Counted from the stretch's first letter, positions 15,977-25,461 are shown. The stretch is 64,000 nt of DNA from Streptomyces sp. B21-083 (GCF_036898825.1 NZ_JARUND010000001.1:124001-188000), one strand, 5' to 3'. Numbers and translations: made by a program. The notes: generated by a model not told the origin, from the sequence alone.

Positions 15977-18900
15977 TCACCAGGTGAACGGGGCGGTGTG
16001 CTCGACGTCGTCCGTCCAGTACCCGTAACGGTCACCCAGGACTGCCAACAGTGCCCGTGGATCGAGAGGGCCACGGCGGACAACAAGGCCAAGGGCGCGT
16101 GCCGTGCTCACAGCGGCCATGGACAGATGCGACCGCAGAGTACGTTCCGTGAAGGCTTCCAGAGGAACAGGCGGATCTTCGGGGTGCTCGGGTGCCTGCA
16201 TGACGCCGAGGATCTGGGCCCGGCGATCCTCGGAATCGCCACGCGACGGGCTCAGCCCCTGCTGTTGGGCGCGATGGTTTCCGACCACGTTGGCGATGGC
16301 GGTCAGCAGGTGCCAGTCGCGCCACCCCTCATCCCGCAGTTGCCTGGCCGTACGCCGGAAGTCGGGGTCCGCGGTCAGCCGGGGAAGGGTGTGACGCACG
16401 CTCGGGAGCATGACGGCGTAGCGGTTGCGGACGGTGTCGAGGGCTCTCTGATGCTCGTAGCCGGGGCCGGGGCCGTTCCGGGCCGGGAGGGTGGCTGTCT
16501 TCGCCGGGCCGCGGGGCGTGCCGGCCCCGACGGCTGGATCGGTCAGTGCCGCCATCGCCTGGTAGTCGTCGGGCGAGAGGAAGGCGGCCAGTTCGTCATA
16601 GGGGCGGGCGACGAAGACCTTGTGCCCCAGCCCGCTCGCGAACGTCTGCTCGATGAGTTCCATGAAGGCCTCGTGGGGCAGCAGCGACTGGGAGAGCACC
16701 ACCCGGGTCAGGGCGGCAATGAGGTGGGAAGGCTCTGCGTGAAGATCCGCAGGGTCGGCCGCGGGCAGACCCACGGTCCACCGGTTGGTGTCCGGGTCGG
16801 TGACCTGTTCGCAGGCTGCGGGACGATCCCTTGGCGCGGTGGTGTCCACGCGGATCTCGGCCGTGAGACGGCCGGGCAGGAACACGGGGTCGTGCAGGGC
16901 GAGTTCGGCGAGAAGTACCTGGAGTGCCGCGGTATAGCGTTCGGCGGCGAGTACCGACGGGCGGTCGTTGGGGCAGGTGATCTCCCAGTCGACGCCGAGT
17001 GCATTCCAGGTGTAGCGGCGTGTGGGACCGGCGTCGCTGAAGGGCCGTCCCACGCCTTGTTCGTCGGCTTCGGCGGTGTACGACTCTTCGGTCGCCGCGG
17101 GGGCGCCGGCGGTCGGGGCGAGCATGTCGTCGAGGATCGTGTTGATGCCCACCGAGCCGGTGATCGCGCGGAGCACGGGGACAAAGCCGGGCCGCACTTC
17201 GGTGGCTGCGCGCAGCGTGAGCGCCTGGTCGGCCATGGTCTCCCAGACGTACGGGTAGCGGTCGTGGTTGTAGGGCTCGTCGCAGTAGGCGTCCTGTGCC
17301 GTGAGGCCGATGCAGAACAGGCGGGTGGCGGAGATCCAGTTTCCGGCCTGCCGGTCGTAGTGGGCGGCGAGGATGATGCCGCGGGGGATGAAACAGTTGA
17401 GTTCCGGGGCGGGTGCGGACTTCGCGGCGGTAGCGGCTGCGAGCGCGTACTGCTTGGCGGCGATGGACAGGCCGAGTTCGCTGTAGAGGCGCGCGCACAG
17501 CAGCAGCATGATCAGGCCGCCCTCGAGGGTGTCGCCGAGCAGCCAGTTGGTCTTGGCCTCGTGGATCTCCTGGAGTGCTTGCGGGATGCGGCCGCCCTTG
17601 ATCAGGGCGTGGCCTCGGGTCTGGGCGCGTTCGCCTCGTGCCGCCTGGCCGTTGACCCGGTCGGTTGCCGCGTCGAGCAGGTCACGGACCTCCCGGTACA
17701 GAGGGTGGTCCACCAGAACCGGGGTGAGGTAGTCGAAGAGGTCGGCGGTGTGTTCGATGGGGAACAGCGGCGCGTTGTCCAAGTGGCGGCCCAGCCGGAG
17801 CAGCGTGTGCATGCCGGTGTCGAGGTCCGTGAGCGGCGGCGCCGTCTGCAGAGCAGGCACCTGCTCACCGGCTTCCGCCGCTTCGAGGACGCGTGCGGTG
17901 ACCTCTGCGACGCTCGGCAGGTCCTCGGGTACCACGTGGAGGTCTGCGGTCATGTCGGTGTGCAGGGCCAGGCGGGCCCGCATGGCCAGCAGATGGGCCA
18001 TCGCGTTGGGCGGCGGGTCCGCGTCCAGCAGGCGGTCGATCTTGTCTGCCAGCAGCCGCTGCCAGCCGGACAGGTCCTCTGTGGTCAGGGCGGTGAGGTC
18101 GCGGACCAGTGCCCCGAACCCGTACTGGAGGAGCACGACGGCGTCCTCGAGGATTCCGGGGTCGGTGAGGGTGTCGTCGGCGGTGAGGGTGTCGAAGAAG
18201 TCGCGGGCCAGCTGGTCCGTCGGACGCATCTCGCCGAGTCCTCGCAGGGTTGCCACGACGATCTCGTAGCGGGCCCGCAGCGCGATGTCCTCCCCCGCGG
18301 CGGCGTCCAGCAGGGCGCGGGCGTGGTCGATCCATTCCGGCAGGTCGGCCCGGGCCTCGTCGTGGAAGGTGGCGTGGCGCAGCGGGCCCCGCAGGTCCAC
18401 CAGGTCGCCCAGGGTGCGGCCGGGCTCGTCGTTTGCCTGCCACCGCTGGCGGGCTTCGGTATACCAGTCGGGCAGTTCACCGGCGCCTTCCGGGCGGGGC
18501 GGAGCAAGGTCGGAGGGCAGGTGAAGGTACTGGACAGCGAGGTAGAACAGGTCGTAGTCGGCAAGGTGGAGGGCGAGGGCGGCGGCGTCCAAGATCTCCA
18601 GTTCCACCTGGTGTGTCCGGGCGGCTTCGTCGATCAGGTCGTGCCGCTTCCTGGTGGGTAGGGCGGTCACGGTGAAGTAGATGACGCGGTCAACGGGTGT
18701 GCCCTGCCCGCAGATCGAGGCGAGGTCCTTTCGGATCTTGCCCGGGACACCGGTGCTCTGGATGGTGCAGGCCATCACCACCCGCTGGGTGGAGGCCAGT
18801 GCAACGAAGCAGGAGGTGTTGGGCAATTCGCGGGGGATGTTGGTCCAGTGGCTTTCTGCGTCCCGGCCCTGGTCGCCGCCGCTGCTGACGGGGCCGGTGG

Positions 18901-19039
18901 CCGGGAGCAGGTTGCTGGTGATCCTCCGGCGTGCCAGGCCCAGGCACAGTGCCTCGAACTCGTGATGGCTGTTGCTTTCGCCGAGGGTGCCCAAGGCGAA
19001 GCGGATACGCTTCTCAAGCTGGACGGCATCATCGCTCAC
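15977..19039 (-). CDS. REase-like N-terminus with helical repeats, first gene of ATP-grasp operon
   Basis: 1,020 residues from ATG at 19039. Residues about 20-120 look like an Mrr-type restriction fold: HEFEALCLGLARRRI, then PVSSGGDQGRDAES with a candidate Asp, then a strand VVMACTIQST. The usual QxK is QST, so cleavage activity is uncertain. Residues about 190-650 are alpha-helical with TPR-like spacing. A final domain (about 700-1020) contains FMELIEQTFASGLGHKVFVA and a WRDWHLLTAIANVVGNH block. It is followed by the peptide, ATP-grasp and membrane genes on the same strand with short gaps, so it probably acts as the recognition or nuclease part of that system. Confidence 0.8.
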   Translation of the reverse strand: MSDDAVQLEKRIRFALGTLGESNSHHEFEALCLGLARRRITSNLLPATGPVSSGGDQGRDAESHWTNIPRELPNTSCFVALASTQRVVMACTIQSTGVPGKIRKDLASICGQGTPVDRVIYFTVTALPTRKRHDLIDEAARTHQVELEILDAAALALHLADYDLFYLAVQYLHLPSDLAPPRPEGAGELPDWYTEARQRWQANDEPGRTLGDLVDLRGPLRHATFHDEARADLPEWIDHARALLDAAAGEDIALRARYEIVVATLRGLGEMRPTDQLARDFFDTLTADDTLTDPGILEDAVVLLQYGFGALVRDLTALTTEDLSGWQRLLADKIDRLLDADPPPNAMAHLLAMRARLALHTDMTADLHVVPEDLPSVAEVTARVLEAAEAGEQVPALQTAPPLTDLDTGMHTLLRLGRHLDNAPLFPIEHTADLFDYLTPVLVDHPLYREVRDLLDAATDRVNGQAARGERAQTRGHALIKGGRIPQALQEIHEAKTNWLLGDTLEGGLIMLLLCARLYSELGLSIAAKQYALAAATAAKSAPAPELNCFIPRGIILAAHYDRQAGNWISATRLFCIGLTAQDAYCDEPYNHDRYPYVWETMADQALTLRAATEVRPGFVPVLRAITGSVGINTILDDMLAPTAGAPAATEESYTAEADEQGVGRPFSDAGPTRRYTWNALGVDWEITCPNDRPSVLAAERYTAALQVLLAELALHDPVFLPGRLTAEIRVDTTAPRDRPAACEQVTDPDTNRWTVGLPAADPADLHAEPSHLIAALTRVVLSQSLLPHEAFMELIEQTFASGLGHKVFVARPYDELAAFLSPDDYQAMAALTDPAVGAGTPRGPAKTATLPARNGPGPGYEHQRALDTVRNRYAVMLPSVRHTLPRLTADPDFRRTARQLRDEGWRDWHLLTAIANVVGNHRAQQQGLSPSRGDSEDRRAQILGVMQAPEHPEDPPVPLEAFTERTLRSHLSMAAVSTARALGLVVRRGPLDPRALLAVLGDRYGYWTDDVEHTAPFTW

Positions 19040-19248
19040 GTCGTTCCCCCTGGTCTCGCTGCCGCACTCTTACGCACGCCCAAGTGTCCAGCACCCCACT
19101 GACATCTCGGGGGCCCCGCCCGCGTTGGCGGGTACGCGTGCCGTGAGGGTCAGTTCAGCAACCCGGCCCGCGCTCGCGCTCCAATCAGGAGGTACTGGCG
19201 CCCCGTGTGGGCAGGGCAGGTACGCACGCGCTGCGCGAGGATGGGGAA

Positions 19249-19647
19249 ATGTCCGACGACCCCACTGCTCCTGGTGCGCACCCGGTACAGATCCCCGCGC
19301 GGATACACGCGGTGGGACCGGGCTGGCGGCAACTGCTGGAACATCTGCATGAACAGATCTGCACTGAATTCCCCGGCTACCGTCTCCTCGACCTCAAAGA
19401 GAAGCTCGGCGGCCTGCGTGTCCATGTAGACAGGCCAGCGGGCAGCGGCGACGCCCTGCGGGCGCTGATCGCCTCCGCGGAAGCGGAGTCGGAGCGCACC
19501 TGTGAGTTCTGCGGCGCACCCGGCCGTATCCGCACCCGCGATGACCAGCCGGGAGGATGGCGCAAAGCCGCATGCAGCACCTGCCATACCGCCTGGTCGG
19601 CGCGTCGAATCATGATCGTCCAGGGTGTCGTGCGTGAGCACGGGTGA
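19249..19647 (+). CDS. Small zinc-binding protein of unknown function
   Basis: 132 residues from ATG 19249, preceded by GAGGATGGGGAA. It contains GPGWRQLLEHLHEQICTEFP and the conserved EKLGGLRVHVD segment, then a zinc ribbon with CEFC (about residue 87) and CSTC (about 112). Proteins of this pattern are common in Streptomyces and are often annotated only as hypothetical. It stands alone on the plus strand between two minus-strand conflict operons; no partner is evident. Confidence 0.75.
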   Translation: MSDDPTAPGAHPVQIPARIHAVGPGWRQLLEHLHEQICTEFPGYRLLDLKEKLGGLRVHVDRPAGSGDALRALIASAEAESERTCEFCGAPGRIRTRDDQPGGWRKAACSTCHTAWSARRIMIVQGVVREHG

Positions 19648-19797
19648 GACAACCAACCCGGCGGTGTACCGGACGGACGCGTGTGGGCCTGTCCTGCAAG
19701 CAGGAACGTGATCAACTGCTCGCTGCGCCTGCCGGAGTCGGCGTTGGACGTAGTCGTTGTCGACCACCAACAATGCCGCGCCCTGACGTACGACGCT

Positions 19798-22029
19798 TCA
19801 CACCAAGCCGATCTGCCCCAACAGGCGGCGTGTGTCGGGAGAGGTGTCTTCGAGCGTGTGGCCGTGTTCGAGGCTCTTGAAGACCACGGCGCCCTTGGGG
19901 ACGCGGTCGGCATGGAAGGTGGACCAGGTGCGGCAGGTTGGGCAGTCCCGGCCGATCAAGAACGGGCGCAGCAGGTGCAGTGCGCCGTCGGTGTCGCGAA
20001 GGTAGAGGCTGCCGGTCTCCAGTTCGTTGCTGGTTGAGATCATGGTGCGGGTCGGGACGACGGGGTGGTCTCCGGCCAGTTCCCGGTATTCCACGCGGGC
20101 GCTGCGCGCGAAGGTGTCCCAGCGGACGTCGGTGATTTCCAGCAGGGGCAGGTCGGCCAGGAAGCGGGCCCGTTCGACCAGGCGGGTCAGGTCGGCGAAG
20201 GCGACGTCGATGGCGTGGGGCAGATCGGTAGGGTCGACTCGCCGCAGGTGGGCCTGGTTGTTGCGGCGCTCGCTCAGGGCTTGGCGGGCCTTTTCGGCGT
20301 CCTGGTGTGCCAGCAGGGTCCGGATGTCGTTGAGTGGGTGGGCTTCGGGAAGGTTGTTCAACTGCTTGCTGGCCGCGGCTTCATTGAGCACATTGGCCCA
20401 GTCGCCGAACCCGGGCCCGCTGCGGCCGCCGGCGAGTTTGTCCCGGATCGCCGTCACGGAGCCCAGGGTGACCTGTCGGGCGTGGGTGAGGGCGAGGACG
20501 AGTTGGGCGACGTAGCACAGCAGTTCCTCGGCCGTGTCGAGGATCGCGGCGTAGGCGGCTTGGGCGTCACCGGCGCTGATGCGGGCCTCGGTCTCGCGCC
20601 AGCGGTAGGCGATGGGGTAGGGGAAGCGGGTGCGGACGCTGTGTCCGAGGTCGTCGAGCAGTGAGGCTGCTTCGACGCGTAGCCGAAGTGCGCGGCCTGA
20701 GTCGATGACGCGGGCGCGGGCGCGGGCCGCGGTCTTCTCCAGGAAGACGGATTCGATCACCGAGTCCGCCTCCTGCTCCCACCGTTTGAACTGCTGTTTG
20801 GCAGCCGTGAGTTCATCAAGGGCCTTGGTCAGTGCCTCATCGGGCTGTGGGACGGGTAGCGCGGACAGCGCTTCCATGCTGGTGATGGCCAGTCGTGGCC
20901 CGGCCAGGGTCAGGGCGAGCGGTGTACGCAGGAACATGCTGATCAGGCGGGCCTGCGGCCGGGAGAGTGGCTTGATGGGCCGCAGGATCACCACTTGTTC
21001 GGAGGCGGCGGCGGGCAGGTCCTCTTCCCTGACCTCGGCGGTGAAAAAGCCGTGCGGGGGCACTGTGAACGGGACGTTCATGCGGCGGATCACCAGGTCT
21101 CCCGCGGCGAGTTGCTGGTCCGCAGGGATGGTCGCCCACAGAGTTTCCTCCGACGGTGGGGCGATCGTGCCGTCCCTGGCGATGTCACGCGGCCGGATCA
21201 TGCGCACTGCGCCGGGCCCCTTCGGGGACGTCAGCTGCTTGCCTCTTTTGAGGGCCGCGTCGCTGAAGGGGGCGCGGCGGAACGTGAAGAGATCACCCAG
21301 AGCGTTGACGGCCCCGAAGCCGGCGAGGTCCTCGCGGCGTTGGAGGATGTGCGGGTCGAAGCGGTCGAAGTAGAGACTCTGTTGCGGGCCGGGGATCTCC
21401 CGCAGCACATAGCCGTGCTCCCCCCTGCCGCCCTGACGCTCCAGCAATCGCTCGAAGTCCTTGACGACAGCCATCTCGTCGGAGCGGGGGCGCGGCACCT
21501 GGAAGAGCTTCAGGACGGGCCGAGTCTGCGCCCGCGCCCGCAGGAAGACAAGCGCCGATTCCGCGTGCGCGGAAATCTGCGTCAGCATGCCGGTCCCGTA
21601 GGCGAGGAGCAGGATGTCCCAGTGCTCGGCAATCTTGGTGCGCATCTCGACCGCCCAGGGCTGATCCGACACCCATGGGTGTGCCGGCAGCAGCACCGCC
21701 ATCACAGCGTCAGGTGATGGCGGCCGGCACGCGGCCATCACCTCGACGTAGTAATCCGGGGGACCAGCTGCACGGCGCCGATCAGGTTCCGTCCTGCGTT
21801 CCCAGGTCGGTACCAGGAGCAACGGCTGCTGGGTGAGCAACTCTGCGGCACGCGGGGCCAGTTGCTCCCACGACGACTCGCTCACGCTCTGCCAGCCTTC
21901 CGGTGCACTGAAGGTCAGCTCGCCAGCCAGCGGGGAGCTGCTCAGCACGGCCGGCGCGCCCTGGGCAAGCCGCTCGAAACCGATGCCGACCAGCCGCTCA
22001 CTCAACGACGACAACCGCGCGGTCTCCAT
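19798..22029 (-). CDS. HsdM/HsdS-like protein with a HEPN ribonuclease motif
   Basis: 743 residues from ATG at 22029 (GGGGGAACG upstream). Residues 80-200 resemble the post-catalytic part of type I methylases (MAVLLPAHPWVSD, then MLTQISAHAESALVFLRAR), but no SAM-binding or NPPY motif exists. Residues 290-420 resemble an HsdS recognition domain (GDLVIRRMNVPF, PAAASEQVVILRP, then a helical KQQFKRWEQEA spacer). The C-terminal helical part holds RNNQAH (about residues 589-594), the RNxxxH signature of HEPN RNases, followed by CPTC and a KSLEHGHTLED tail. It looks like a DNA-sensing module joined to an RNA-cutting effector. It follows a 165-residue gene on the same strand. Confidence 0.75.
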   Translation of the reverse strand: METARLSSLSERLVGIGFERLAQGAPAVLSSSPLAGELTFSAPEGWQSVSESSWEQLAPRAAELLTQQPLLLVPTWERRTEPDRRRAAGPPDYYVEVMAACRPPSPDAVMAVLLPAHPWVSDQPWAVEMRTKIAEHWDILLLAYGTGMLTQISAHAESALVFLRARAQTRPVLKLFQVPRPRSDEMAVVKDFERLLERQGGRGEHGYVLREIPGPQQSLYFDRFDPHILQRREDLAGFGAVNALGDLFTFRRAPFSDAALKRGKQLTSPKGPGAVRMIRPRDIARDGTIAPPSEETLWATIPADQQLAAGDLVIRRMNVPFTVPPHGFFTAEVREEDLPAAASEQVVILRPIKPLSRPQARLISMFLRTPLALTLAGPRLAITSMEALSALPVPQPDEALTKALDELTAAKQQFKRWEQEADSVIESVFLEKTAARARARVIDSGRALRLRVEAASLLDDLGHSVRTRFPYPIAYRWRETEARISAGDAQAAYAAILDTAEELLCYVAQLVLALTHARQVTLGSVTAIRDKLAGGRSGPGFGDWANVLNEAAASKQLNNLPEAHPLNDIRTLLAHQDAEKARQALSERRNNQAHLRRVDPTDLPHAIDVAFADLTRLVERARFLADLPLLEITDVRWDTFARSARVEYRELAGDHPVVPTRTMISTSNELETGSLYLRDTDGALHLLRPFLIGRDCPTCRTWSTFHADRVPKGAVVFKSLEHGHTLEDTSPDTRRLLGQIGLV

Positions 22030-22141
22030 CACGTTCCCCCATACCCGCCCTACGCTCCCCTGCGAAAGGAAGCCTAGAGGTCTGCCGATCACCAGCGCAC
22101 TTCGGCGCGGCAGTGCGCATACCGGCACCTGGCGGCAGAGT

Positions 22142-22639
22142 TCAGCCATCCGTACCGCGCTCGCACCGGATCACGATGTCAGCGCCCCGCATGGGCAGGG
22201 TCGGCGGCGGCCGTCCCGGAGGGAATCTTCGGGCTGGAGGAGCAGCACAGCTCATGGGGCCGCCGTGTCGGGACCAGTCCTGGCTGTCGCGGTGTCGCCT
22301 GTGTAGCCAAAGTGGTATCCGGCTGACCGGTTCTCGCCACGCGTCCAGGAAACGGTTCAGGTCTGCAGCGAGCCTCGTGCCCAGCCCCAGCACCCTGCTG
22401 GCGGGCTCGAATCCCGCAAGTACGTGGGGCGGCACGATCAGGACAGCTTCCACCCCGTCTCCGAGCCGGTTACCGGAGAGCAGTTCCGCGTCTTCGACGT
22501 CCGTCAGCAGCGCGACGGCCTGGCTGTTGCCCTGCTCGTACATCAGGAACGCGGTCTGGGCCAGGACGAGTTGCACGGCATCCGCCGTCGGCCCGGCCTG
22601 CTCAGGGGCGGGACCGGCTGCCGTGACGGCGACGGACAT
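22142..22639 (-). CDS. Hypothetical protein upstream of the HEPN-motif gene
   Basis: 165 residues from ATG 22639. The N-terminal 100 residues are well-behaved protein (AVQLVLAQTAFLMYEQGNSQ; VEAVLIVPPHVLAGF); the last 45 are arginine/proline rich and may be poorly conserved. No family recognised. It is 112 bp upstream of the HsdM/S-HEPN-like gene on the same strand and could be its partner, for example an antitoxin or a recognition subunit; this is position only. Confidence 0.55.
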   Translation of the reverse strand: MSVAVTAAGPAPEQAGPTADAVQLVLAQTAFLMYEQGNSQAVALLTDVEDAELLSGNRLGDGVEAVLIVPPHVLAGFEPASRVLGLGTRLAADLNRFLDAWREPVSRIPLWLHRRHRDSQDWSRHGGPMSCAAPPARRFPPGRPPPTLPMRGADIVIRCERGTDG

Positions 22640-22854
22640 CTGAACCTGTCGTCCGGCGGCCCTGCGGCGCAGCGTCCGTGCTCCTGCCGGCCGGGGGAAT
22701 ACGGAAGCGCCAGCGTCTTGCCGGTACGCGGCGGGCGGCTTGGGACTCGATTACTGGCCATCGGTGTCAAAAGGCCGGTAACCGACGGCACGGTGGCGCG
22801 TTGCCCAGGCGGGAGCAGTGCGCCGACTGCCACGAATCCACATCAGGGAGGAAC
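22640..22854. promoter_or_regulatory. Divergent promoter region
   Basis: 215 bp separate two genes reading away from each other, so both promoters must lie here. A strong ribosome site (GGGAGGAAC) sits directly before the GTG at 22855. No clear -35/-10 or operator palindrome can be called by eye. Confidence 0.4.
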
Positions 22855-24927
22855 GTGTCCTACCGCCGCGATACCGGCATCCCGGCCGCGCTGCCCGTTC
22901 AGCACGCCGCGTTGCAGCAGGACGGATCGCCGGAGCCGGCCGGAGCCGGCCCCTACTCCACCGGGGGTGGCGGGACCGTTCTGGAGCACCGCTATGGGGC
23001 GGTGCTGTTGTCGCATCTGCTGACCGGAACGCCGGTGCCCGGCCTGGGGGATGCCGTGACGCCGGTCCGCATCCGCTTTCAGGGGCGTTCCGTCAGTCGC
23101 GTGGACGACATCGTGGTGGTCGGAACGGCGCCCAACAAGAAGGAGGTCGTGCTGTCCATCGGAGTGCGCAGAAAGCCGAAGCTGGTGCCGAGCGAGGCGG
23201 ACTCCGTCAAGCTGATCGGCGACTTCCTGCACGTCGCGCGCGCCCAGCGGGCGCTGGTGGACAGCGGCCGCTGGAAGCTCGCCCTGGCCGTCGTGCCCTC
23301 CTGCATTCCCGCTCAGCAGCTCAGGGCGCTGGCCGAGATGGCTTCGGCCACGGGCAGTTGGACGGAGTTCCAGGACCGGCTGCGCCGTCCGGGCAGCCTG
23401 CAGACAGCGGTGCGCAACCGGCTGACCCAGCTGGAAGCGATCGTGGCGTTGCTGGCCCCCGAGCCGTCGGCTCAGACGGCGCGGGAAACCTGGCGACTGC
23501 TGTCGGCCCTGCGTCTGGTCGAGATGCGCCTGGAAGGCGCCGACTGCACGGACCGGACCTACAGTGTCGAGCGTCTGCGTGCCGTGACGCCGCAGCGCAG
23601 CAACGAGGCGGCGCACGCCCTGTTCGCGCATCTCGCGGAGCAGGTGGGTGCTTACGCTCCAGGCGGCGCGGTGGTGGATCTGTCCCGGCTACACGCCGAC
23701 CTGCAGGGTCTGGACTGCTTCGCCCCGTCGGGCCGACCCTCCCCCGCGGCCGCTGTGCCTGCCCGGACGGCGACGGTCAGCAGACCACGGCCGGGCCGTC
23801 GCCGTGCGCATGCCAGGCTGCGGTGGGAGGTCCGCCTGGTGACCGGGGCGGCACACCAGCCCCAGGTGCACGACGGCACTGTGGTGGTGGTCGACGACTG
23901 CTGGACGCTCGCCTTCGACGCGGGCTCCGGCGACCAGCGCTGGGGCAAGAAGGCCGGCAGCGGACAGAGGCCGGTGGTCGCCGGTGGGGCGTGCTTCGCC
24001 TCCGACTTGCTGGGCCATGCCCGGGCGTGGGATCTGAGCACCGGTCAGTGCAGCGCGCCGCTGGCTCTGCGCATGCAGGACGGCCTGGCCTCGGTGTCGG
24101 ACGGTGTGCTGTTCGCCGGGCACCCCGAAACGGGGCTGAGTGCCTGCGACGTCACCTCGAAAGCGATGCTGTGGTCGGGCGCCGGAGACCGGCTGCAGGT
24201 CACGGCTGCGCCCCAGGCTTATGGCGGCATGGTGTTCGCGCTGCTGCAGGATCGGGCAGCATCCGCGCCCGGGCAGCAGGTTCTTGCTGCCTTCGGAGCG
24301 AGGAGCGGGCACACGGTGTGGCGCTGGCCGAGCGGCTCGTGCGCCATCGCGCACTGGAGCGCCGGCGACCAAGTTCTCGCCACTGTTGTCGACACTCCGG
24401 ACCGCACGCAGGAGATCGTCGCACTGGACCGTGCCGACGGAGAGGTGCTGTGGCGCCACGAGCTGCCCGGCGAGGCGGCAGCCGCGCCCGTGCATACGGG
24501 TACGGCGGTTCATCTGACCACCCGGTGCGGCCGGGCGCTGGCCTGGGATACACGGGAGGGACGCCTGCGGTGGGACGTTCAGGCCGCCCAGCGCATCCGT
24601 GCGGCTCCCCTGGTCACCGGTGACGGCGTCAACATCGCCGCGTTCGCCCCGGGCCGGCTGGTGGTCCTCGATCCGCACTCTGGCGGCGAGTTGTGGAGCA
24701 GGCCAGCGGGCGGCGCCTTCACCACCACGCCGTTCATGTGGGGGGATCGCATCTGGGCCGGCGACCGTACCGGGGTCCTGCACGCCTGGGATCCGCTCAC
24801 CCGCCGGAGTACGCAGCAGTTGCCGGTGCGGTGGAGCGAAGAGGGCGGCGGGTGGCCGGCCGTCGAGGACCGCAGGATGTTCGTCTCCACCTGCAGCGGC
24901 TGGCTGCAGGCGTGGGAACTGCCCTGA
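22855..24927 (+). CDS. Nuclease-like N-terminus with C-terminal PQQ beta-propeller
   Basis: 690 residues from GTG 22855 (GGGAGGAAC site). Residues about 35-110 follow a PD-(D/E)XK/Cap4-like pattern: GGGGTVLEHRYGAVLLSHLL (Glu44), RVDDIVVVG (Asp84/85), then VLSIGVRRKPKLV (Lys107), though the usual Q/ExK is RRK. A helical region fills about 120-300. Residues about 325-690 are a PQQ-type propeller with repeated blade ends: LAFDAGSGDQRWG, ARAWDLSTGQ, IVALDRADGEVLWRHELPG, ALAWDTREGRLRWDVQ, LVVLDPHSGGELWSR, LHAWDPLTRR. The propeller is probably the sensor and the N-terminal part the effector. No ATPase is present, unlike the STAND proteins nearby. Confidence 0.8.
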   Translation: MSYRRDTGIPAALPVQHAALQQDGSPEPAGAGPYSTGGGGTVLEHRYGAVLLSHLLTGTPVPGLGDAVTPVRIRFQGRSVSRVDDIVVVGTAPNKKEVVLSIGVRRKPKLVPSEADSVKLIGDFLHVARAQRALVDSGRWKLALAVVPSCIPAQQLRALAEMASATGSWTEFQDRLRRPGSLQTAVRNRLTQLEAIVALLAPEPSAQTARETWRLLSALRLVEMRLEGADCTDRTYSVERLRAVTPQRSNEAAHALFAHLAEQVGAYAPGGAVVDLSRLHADLQGLDCFAPSGRPSPAAAVPARTATVSRPRPGRRRAHARLRWEVRLVTGAAHQPQVHDGTVVVVDDCWTLAFDAGSGDQRWGKKAGSGQRPVVAGGACFASDLLGHARAWDLSTGQCSAPLALRMQDGLASVSDGVLFAGHPETGLSACDVTSKAMLWSGAGDRLQVTAAPQAYGGMVFALLQDRAASAPGQQVLAAFGARSGHTVWRWPSGSCAIAHWSAGDQVLATVVDTPDRTQEIVALDRADGEVLWRHELPGEAAAAPVHTGTAVHLTTRCGRALAWDTREGRLRWDVQAAQRIRAAPLVTGDGVNIAAFAPGRLVVLDPHSGGELWSRPAGGAFTTTPFMWGDRIWAGDRTGVLHAWDPLTRRSTQQLPVRWSEEGGGWPAVEDRRMFVSTCSGWLQAWELP

Positions 24928-24931
24928 CGGC

Positions 24932-24951
24932 CCGCCGGCCAGCGCCGGCGG
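24932..24951. terminator. Bidirectional hairpin between convergent genes
   Basis: CCGCCGGC-CAGC-GCCGGCGG, an 8-bp perfect stem with a 4-base loop, five bases after the stop of the propeller gene and ahead of the convergent minus-strand stop at 24990. It lacks a T run, as is common in Streptomyces. Confidence 0.55.
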
Positions 24952-24989
24952 CCATGTCCGGGTCGCGGGTACCACCTTGGCCCGGCCGG

Positions 24990-25461
24990 TCAGCGCTCGA
25001 TCGACAGCGGCACGCGCAGGTAGGTGGTGAGCCCGGCCTGGATCGCGGGATCGATGCAGTCCACGTCGGCCATCGGCCCGGTGACGATCACGACGCCGCC
25101 GCTGTCGGCGACAGCGCGCTGCCACGTGGGCCCGGACGGCAGGGAGGCGTCGTAGAGGTGGCTCGTGTCCGGGAAACGGATCACGAGGGCCCCCTCGGGC
25201 AGGCGCAACTCGGCGCTCCAGCCCCGGGTGTGCTGGGGAGTGGAAAGTGACATCGTGGTGAGCTGTTGTCCACCCGCCTGCCGCACCAGGAACTCCAGGG
25301 TGTCGGGGATCTCGACCTGGTCCTGGGCGTCACGGACCTGCAGGGTGTGGAGCTGCAGGATGAAGATCGCTGGTTCGCGGCCAAGTGCCCGCTCGCCGCC
25401 TGGAGTTGCATCGCGGCGACGCCTGGAGACCGGGCGACAGCGGGGTGTCGTGATGGTTCAT
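24990..25461 (-). pseudogene. Hypothetical gene with an apparent frameshift near its start
   Basis: The coherent frame (QLHTLQVRDAQDQVEIPDTL ... VIVTGPMADVDCIDPAIQA, ending LSIER) is open from about 25451 to 24990 but has no start codon near its beginning. A good start with an AGAGGAGAC site (ATG 25461, MNHHDTPLSPGLQ) lies in another frame that stops after 41 codons. A one-base shift around 25405-25425 joins them into a protein of about 155 residues. It is the third gene of a minus-strand run and follows the 158-residue gene by 46 bp. The function is unknown. A sequencing error would also explain it. Confidence 0.6.

Noticed and set aside
15998..18661. Very long plus-strand open frame (887 codons)
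   Set aside because: It is the antisense of the 1,020-residue gene; glycine/valine-rich low-complexity translation typical of high-GC shadow frames.
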